Of a stretch of 16,798 nt of DNA, positions 13,367-16,798 are shown piece by piece. This DNA comes from JBAZKK01 sp964456925. Its GTDB lineage: Bacteria > Omnitrophota > Gorgyraeia > Gygaellales > Profunditerraquicolaceae. The first letter of the stretch is position 1; each line of letters opens with the position of its first letter. The stretch is taken from the NCBI GenBank assembly GCA_964456925.1, contig CAYWCX010000026.1, positions 1 through 16,798 of the forward strand, in the 5' to 3' direction. Both the position numbers and the translations under genes were made by a program. The notes beneath the pieces were generated by a model, which saw only the letters and a list, made by a program, of their open reading frames with translations, made no database searches and was not told the DNA's origin.

Positions 13367-16300
13367 CTATATCACCAAAGATAACCTCTCCTCGCCGAGA
13401 AGGTTCTCGATATCTTGGGTTAATTTTTCCGATGGCTGCACAAACAGCCCGTCGCCTACCACCAACTGGACCCGTGGTTTTGCCGGGGCATCCAGGCGCA
13501 GATATACCGGAGTCCGCCCCGGCGAAGACAAAAGCAGGGCCTTGAGGCTCTCGAAAAGGTTCTCCCGTATCCCGGAGAGGTTGATATTTATGCCGGTAAT
13601 AAGCCGGTATATTTCATCTATCGGGAATAAATCATTGGCGATAATCTTGGGGGTTTCCTCGCGCAGGTTCAACCTCCCCCTCACCATAACTACGCTGTTG
13701 GGCTGGAGGTAGCGGTAGACCTTCTGGAAGGCCTGCGGAAAAACCAGAACTTCTACCGCGCCTTCGAGGTCCTCTAATTTTAAAATCGCCATCTTTTCCT
13801 GTTTTGCGCGGGTAAGGGTATGTTTAATTTTAGAGACCAGCCCCACGATTTTAATCTCATCCCCGTCATTAGAAGCGCCGAGGTTTGCGGTAGATACCGA
13901 TGTAAAGCGTTTAATCTGATGCGCATAGCGCGCCAGGGGATGTCCGGTAACGTAAAAACCGAGCATCTCTTTTTCAAAAGCCAGCAGTTGCGGCTCCGGC
14001 CATTCCTTGACCTGCGGCAATTTCAAGACCTCCTTAAAACCGTTCTCTTTAAGGCCCTGGTCGAAAAAGGACAACTGTCCCTTTTCCTTATCGCGCTGGG
14101 ACTTGGAGGAAAACTCCAGAATTTTTTCCAGGCTGACGAACATCTGCGCCCGCAGCATCCCGAAGCTGTCCATAGCGCCGCATTTAATCAGGCTTTCTAA
14201 AACCTTGCGGTTGGCCAGCCTTAAATCCACGCGCTGGGCTAAATCCTCCAGCGAAACAAACCTCTTCTCCTCTCTGGCTTTAATAATAGATTCAATTGCC
14301 CCATGGCCGACATTCTTGACTGCCAATAAACCAAACCTGATGGATTTCGGGCCCACAACCTTAAAGAGTGCGGCGCTTTCATTAATATCGGGCGGCAAAA
14401 CCTCCAGGCCCATCCGTCCGGCTTCGTTAACGTATTCCACAATCTTATCGGTATTATCCCGCTCCGAGGTCAGGAGCGCGGTCATAAACTCTACCGGAAA
14501 ATTGGCTTTCAGATAGGCGGTGCGGTAAGAGATAAGCGCGTAGGCAGCGCTGTGGGATTTGTTAAAGCCATAACCCGAAAAATATTCAATCAGGTCGAAG
14601 ACCCTGCTGGCTACGGAGTCCTTGATATCGTTCTTCACGCAGCCGGCGATAAACTTAGAGCGCTGTTTTTCCATCACCTCGGGGATTTTCTTGCTCATTG
14701 CCCGGCGCAGCAGGTCTGCCTCCGAAAGGCTGAAACCCGCGAGGTTGTTGGCGGCCTGCATAATCTGTTCCTGATAAACCATAATCCCGTAGGTCTCCTG
14801 AAGGACGCCCTCCAGCTTTTTGTGGTCGTACTTGATGGGAATACGGTTGTGTTTGCGTTGGATAAAATCATCAAGCATGCCCGAACCGATAGGGCCGGGA
14901 CGGTAAAGCGCCAGGAGCGCAATGAGGTCTTCAAAACGTTCCGGCTCCAGTTTGCGCAGGAGGTCGCGCATCCCGGAACTCTCCACCTGAAACACTCCGA
15001 TAGTCCGGGCTGCGGACAAAAGACGGTAGGTCTTGGGGTCATCCAAGGCTAAGTTTTTGATATCAATTTCTTTGTGCTGCGTATCCTTGACTATCTTGAT
15101 GGTCTGGTCAATTACCGTGAGAGTCCTTAATCCCAGAAAATCTACTTTTAACAAACCGATTTTTTCCAGGGCGCCCATGCTGTAGCCGGTGGTAATCTGC
15201 TCATCCTGGGTCTTAAAGAGGGGCATATAATTATCGAGCGGCTTATCCGCGATAACCACTCCGGCAGCGTGAATAGAGGCGTGGCGGTTAAGGCCTTCAA
15301 GCGCAAGCGCGGTATCAATGAGTTGCGTGATGCGGGACTCGTTCTTATAAAGGTTATTTAACTCCCCTTCGCTTTCAAGGGCATCCTTAAGGGTGATGTT
15401 GGGGTCAGGCGGTATCATTTTAGCAATACGGTCTACGTCGGCGTAACTCATACCCATAACCCTGCCTACGTCGCGCACCACCGCGCGCGCCTGCATCGTC
15501 CCGAAAGTGATAATTTGCGCTACGTTCTCGCGGCCGTATTTTGCGGTAACGTAATCTATGACCTCCTGCCTCCTCTCGTAGCAGAAATCAATGTCAATAT
15601 CGGGCAGGCCGATACGCTCGGGGTTCAGGAACCTCTCAAACAGAAGACCGTACTGCAAGGGGTCGATGTCGGTAATATCCAAGAGATAACTGACAAGACT
15701 TCCTGCTGCGCTACCCCTCCCCGGGCCTACCGGTATCCCCTGACTCTTGGCATAGTGGATAAAATCCCAGACAATCAGGAAATAACTGGTAAAGCCCATC
15801 TCTTTGATAATCTTCAATTCGTGCTCCAGGCGTTCCTTTACCGCAGGAGCGGCCTCTTTAAACCTTTTTTCCAGCCCCCTGTCGCACAACTCCTTTAAAA
15901 ATTCTTCTTTAGTCTGATTTTGCGGCGGCTCGTAGCGCGGCAGGTGGATATGGGTAAAATCCAGTTCGAGGTTACAGCGGCCGGCAATCTCCAGGGTGTT
16001 GGCAATCGCCGAAGGCACATCCTTAAAACTTTCCTGCATCTCCTGCGGCGACTTAAAATAAAACTCGTCGGTCTGAAAACGCATGCGGTTGGGGTCATCC
16101 AGGGTGGTCTGGGTCTGGATGCATAAAAGCGCCTCGTGGCTGGCAGCGTGTTCTTTATTCAAATAATGCACGTCATTGGTTGCCACAAGAGGGATACCTA
16201 ACTCCTTGGAAATCTTAATCAGGCCCTCGTTAACCAGGCGTTGTTCGGGGATACGGTTCTCCTGCAACTCCAGATAAAAATTATCCTTGCCTAAAATCTG

Positions 16301-16798
16301 AAGGTAATCATCCGCCACCTTTAAGGCGTCGTTGGGGCGGCGCTGCTGGAGCAATACCGGAATCTCCCCCTTTAAACAGGAACTTAAGCCAATCAGGCCT
16401 TTTTGATAGCGGGACAACGATTCCTTATCGATGCGGGGACGGTAATAAAAACCTTCGAGATAACCGATAGAAACCAGCTTCATAAGGTTCTGGTAGCCGG
16501 TTTCGTCTTTCGCCAGAAGAATAAAGTGGTAAGAGGCCTCGTCAATGCCGGCCGAACCTTTTTCAAAACGGTTCTCCGGCGCGATATAAGCCTCGCAGCC
16601 GATAATCGGCTTGATCCCGGCCTTCTGGGCGGCAAGGTAGAAATCTATCGCCCCGAACATATTGCCGTGGTCGGTAATCGCGAGGCTATCCATCCTGTAC
16701 TGGTTGGCAAGTGCGAGAAGTTCCGGGATGCGGCAGGCGCCGTCTAAGAGGCTGTATTGGGTGTGTAAATGCAGGTGGACAAATTCCGAACGCGGCAT
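13367..16798 (-). CDS. dnaE: DNA polymerase III subunit alpha (DnaE)
   Basis: 1143 residues, full size for DnaE1. The N-terminal PHP domain (1-280) starts FVHLHLHTQYSLLDGA and keeps the metal ligands H10, H12, D43, H44, E69, H91, C141, D209 and H211, so it may be an active exonuclease, unlike the E. coli one. The polymerase core has GPGRGSAAGSLVSYLLDI (358-375), PDIDIDF (399-405) and KVDFLGLRTL (551-560) with the third catalytic Asp at 553. QLSFF (908-912) sits where the internal beta-clamp-binding pentapeptide of E. coli lies. An OB-fold follows (about 982-1058), and the C-terminal tail is short. It is the replicative polymerase. The ATG is the last codon at the window edge and suits the family start, but upstream context and ribosome binding site are not visible. 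It ends 3 bp outside the palindromic element. Confidence 0.97.
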   Translation of the reverse strand: MPRSEFVHLHLHTQYSLLDGACRIPELLALANQYRMDSLAITDHGNMFGAIDFYLAAQKAGIKPIIGCEAYIAPENRFEKGSAGIDEASYHFILLAKDETGYQNLMKLVSIGYLEGFYYRPRIDKESLSRYQKGLIGLSSCLKGEIPVLLQQRRPNDALKVADDYLQILGKDNFYLELQENRIPEQRLVNEGLIKISKELGIPLVATNDVHYLNKEHAASHEALLCIQTQTTLDDPNRMRFQTDEFYFKSPQEMQESFKDVPSAIANTLEIAGRCNLELDFTHIHLPRYEPPQNQTKEEFLKELCDRGLEKRFKEAAPAVKERLEHELKIIKEMGFTSYFLIVWDFIHYAKSQGIPVGPGRGSAAGSLVSYLLDITDIDPLQYGLLFERFLNPERIGLPDIDIDFCYERRQEVIDYVTAKYGRENVAQIITFGTMQARAVVRDVGRVMGMSYADVDRIAKMIPPDPNITLKDALESEGELNNLYKNESRITQLIDTALALEGLNRHASIHAAGVVIADKPLDNYMPLFKTQDEQITTGYSMGALEKIGLLKVDFLGLRTLTVIDQTIKIVKDTQHKEIDIKNLALDDPKTYRLLSAARTIGVFQVESSGMRDLLRKLEPERFEDLIALLALYRPGPIGSGMLDDFIQRKHNRIPIKYDHKKLEGVLQETYGIMVYQEQIMQAANNLAGFSLSEADLLRRAMSKKIPEVMEKQRSKFIAGCVKNDIKDSVASRVFDLIEYFSGYGFNKSHSAAYALISYRTAYLKANFPVEFMTALLTSERDNTDKIVEYVNEAGRMGLEVLPPDINESAALFKVVGPKSIRFGLLAVKNVGHGAIESIIKAREEKRFVSLEDLAQRVDLRLANRKVLESLIKCGAMDSFGMLRAQMFVSLEKILEFSSKSQRDKEKGQLSFFDQGLKENGFKEVLKLPQVKEWPEPQLLAFEKEMLGFYVTGHPLARYAHQIKRFTSVSTANLGASNDGDEIKIVGLVSKIKHTLTRAKQEKMAILKLEDLEGAVEVLVFPQAFQKVYRYLQPNSVVMVRGRLNLREETPKIIANDLFPIDEIYRLITGININLSGIRENLFESLKALLLSSPGRTPVYLRLDAPAKPRVQLVVGDGLFVQPSEKLTQDIENLLGEERLSLVI

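Noticed and set aside
1..16798. CRISPR arrays, phage or transposase genes, toxin-antitoxin pairs, tRNA or rRNA genes
   Set aside because: None seen. The window is filled with single-strand housekeeping genes, and the only non-coding stretch over 100 bp is 13108-13366.

Overview
All recognisable genes lie on the minus strand, so transcription runs from high to low coordinates. The window looks like ordinary chromosome of an uncultured, diderm-type bacterium. Two putative lipoproteins with clear lipoboxes (ApbE and a small unknown protein) support a diderm-type envelope. The gene complement (bacterial PolX, DnaE1-type polymerase, PhoH-HD-YbeY-RecO cluster) and general protein style fit Candidatus Omnitrophota or a related PVC-type lineage. 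That placement is my inference and is only moderately secure; no rRNA or tRNA gene is present to settle it.

Layout in the direction of transcription. The right end (16798-13367) is dnaE, the replicative polymerase alpha subunit, apparently complete with its ATG exactly at the window edge. A 259-bp intergenic region follows (13366-13108). It holds a 169-bp imperfect palindrome with 17-bp terminal inverted repeats, then a near-consensus sigma-70 promoter (TTGACA, 17-bp spacer, TATTAT). From that promoter a tightly packed run of 13 genes extends to the left edge: HU/IHF protein, hisS, aspS, a small lipoprotein, phoH, a membrane HD phosphohydrolase, ybeY, recO, panE, polX, apbE, a PRC/MgtE-N/CBS protein, an Nramp-like transporter and the first 40 codons of panB. 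Gaps are 41 bp or less, four junctions are ATGA or 1-nt contacts or similar, and two are ~28-bp overlaps. I see no internal terminator, so these genes may form one long transcription unit.

Functional themes. Translation and RNA quality (hisS, aspS, phoH, ybeY) sit with DNA replication and repair (dnaE, recO, polX, HU). The order phoH - HD membrane protein - ybeY - recO is a condensed version of the Firmicutes phoH-pgpH-ybeY-(dgkA-cdd-era)-recO block. PanE and PanB supply two of the pantoate/pantothenate steps leading to coenzyme A. ApbE is a putative lipid-anchored flavin transferase.

The observations that most deserve a second look are: (1) a soluble MgtE-N/CBS sensor protein translationally coupled to an Nramp permease whose metal-site residues are non-canonical (DAGG instead of DPGN; APW instead of MPH), which suggests a magnesium-type two-gene transport module; (2) a bacterial-type AspRS that lacks the GAD insertion domain and carries the His31/Gly83 pair expected of a non-discriminating enzyme; (3) the palindromic element between dnaE and the HU promoter, whose mismatches favour folding of the plus-strand copy; (4) a 7TM-HD protein without the usual extracellular sensor domain.
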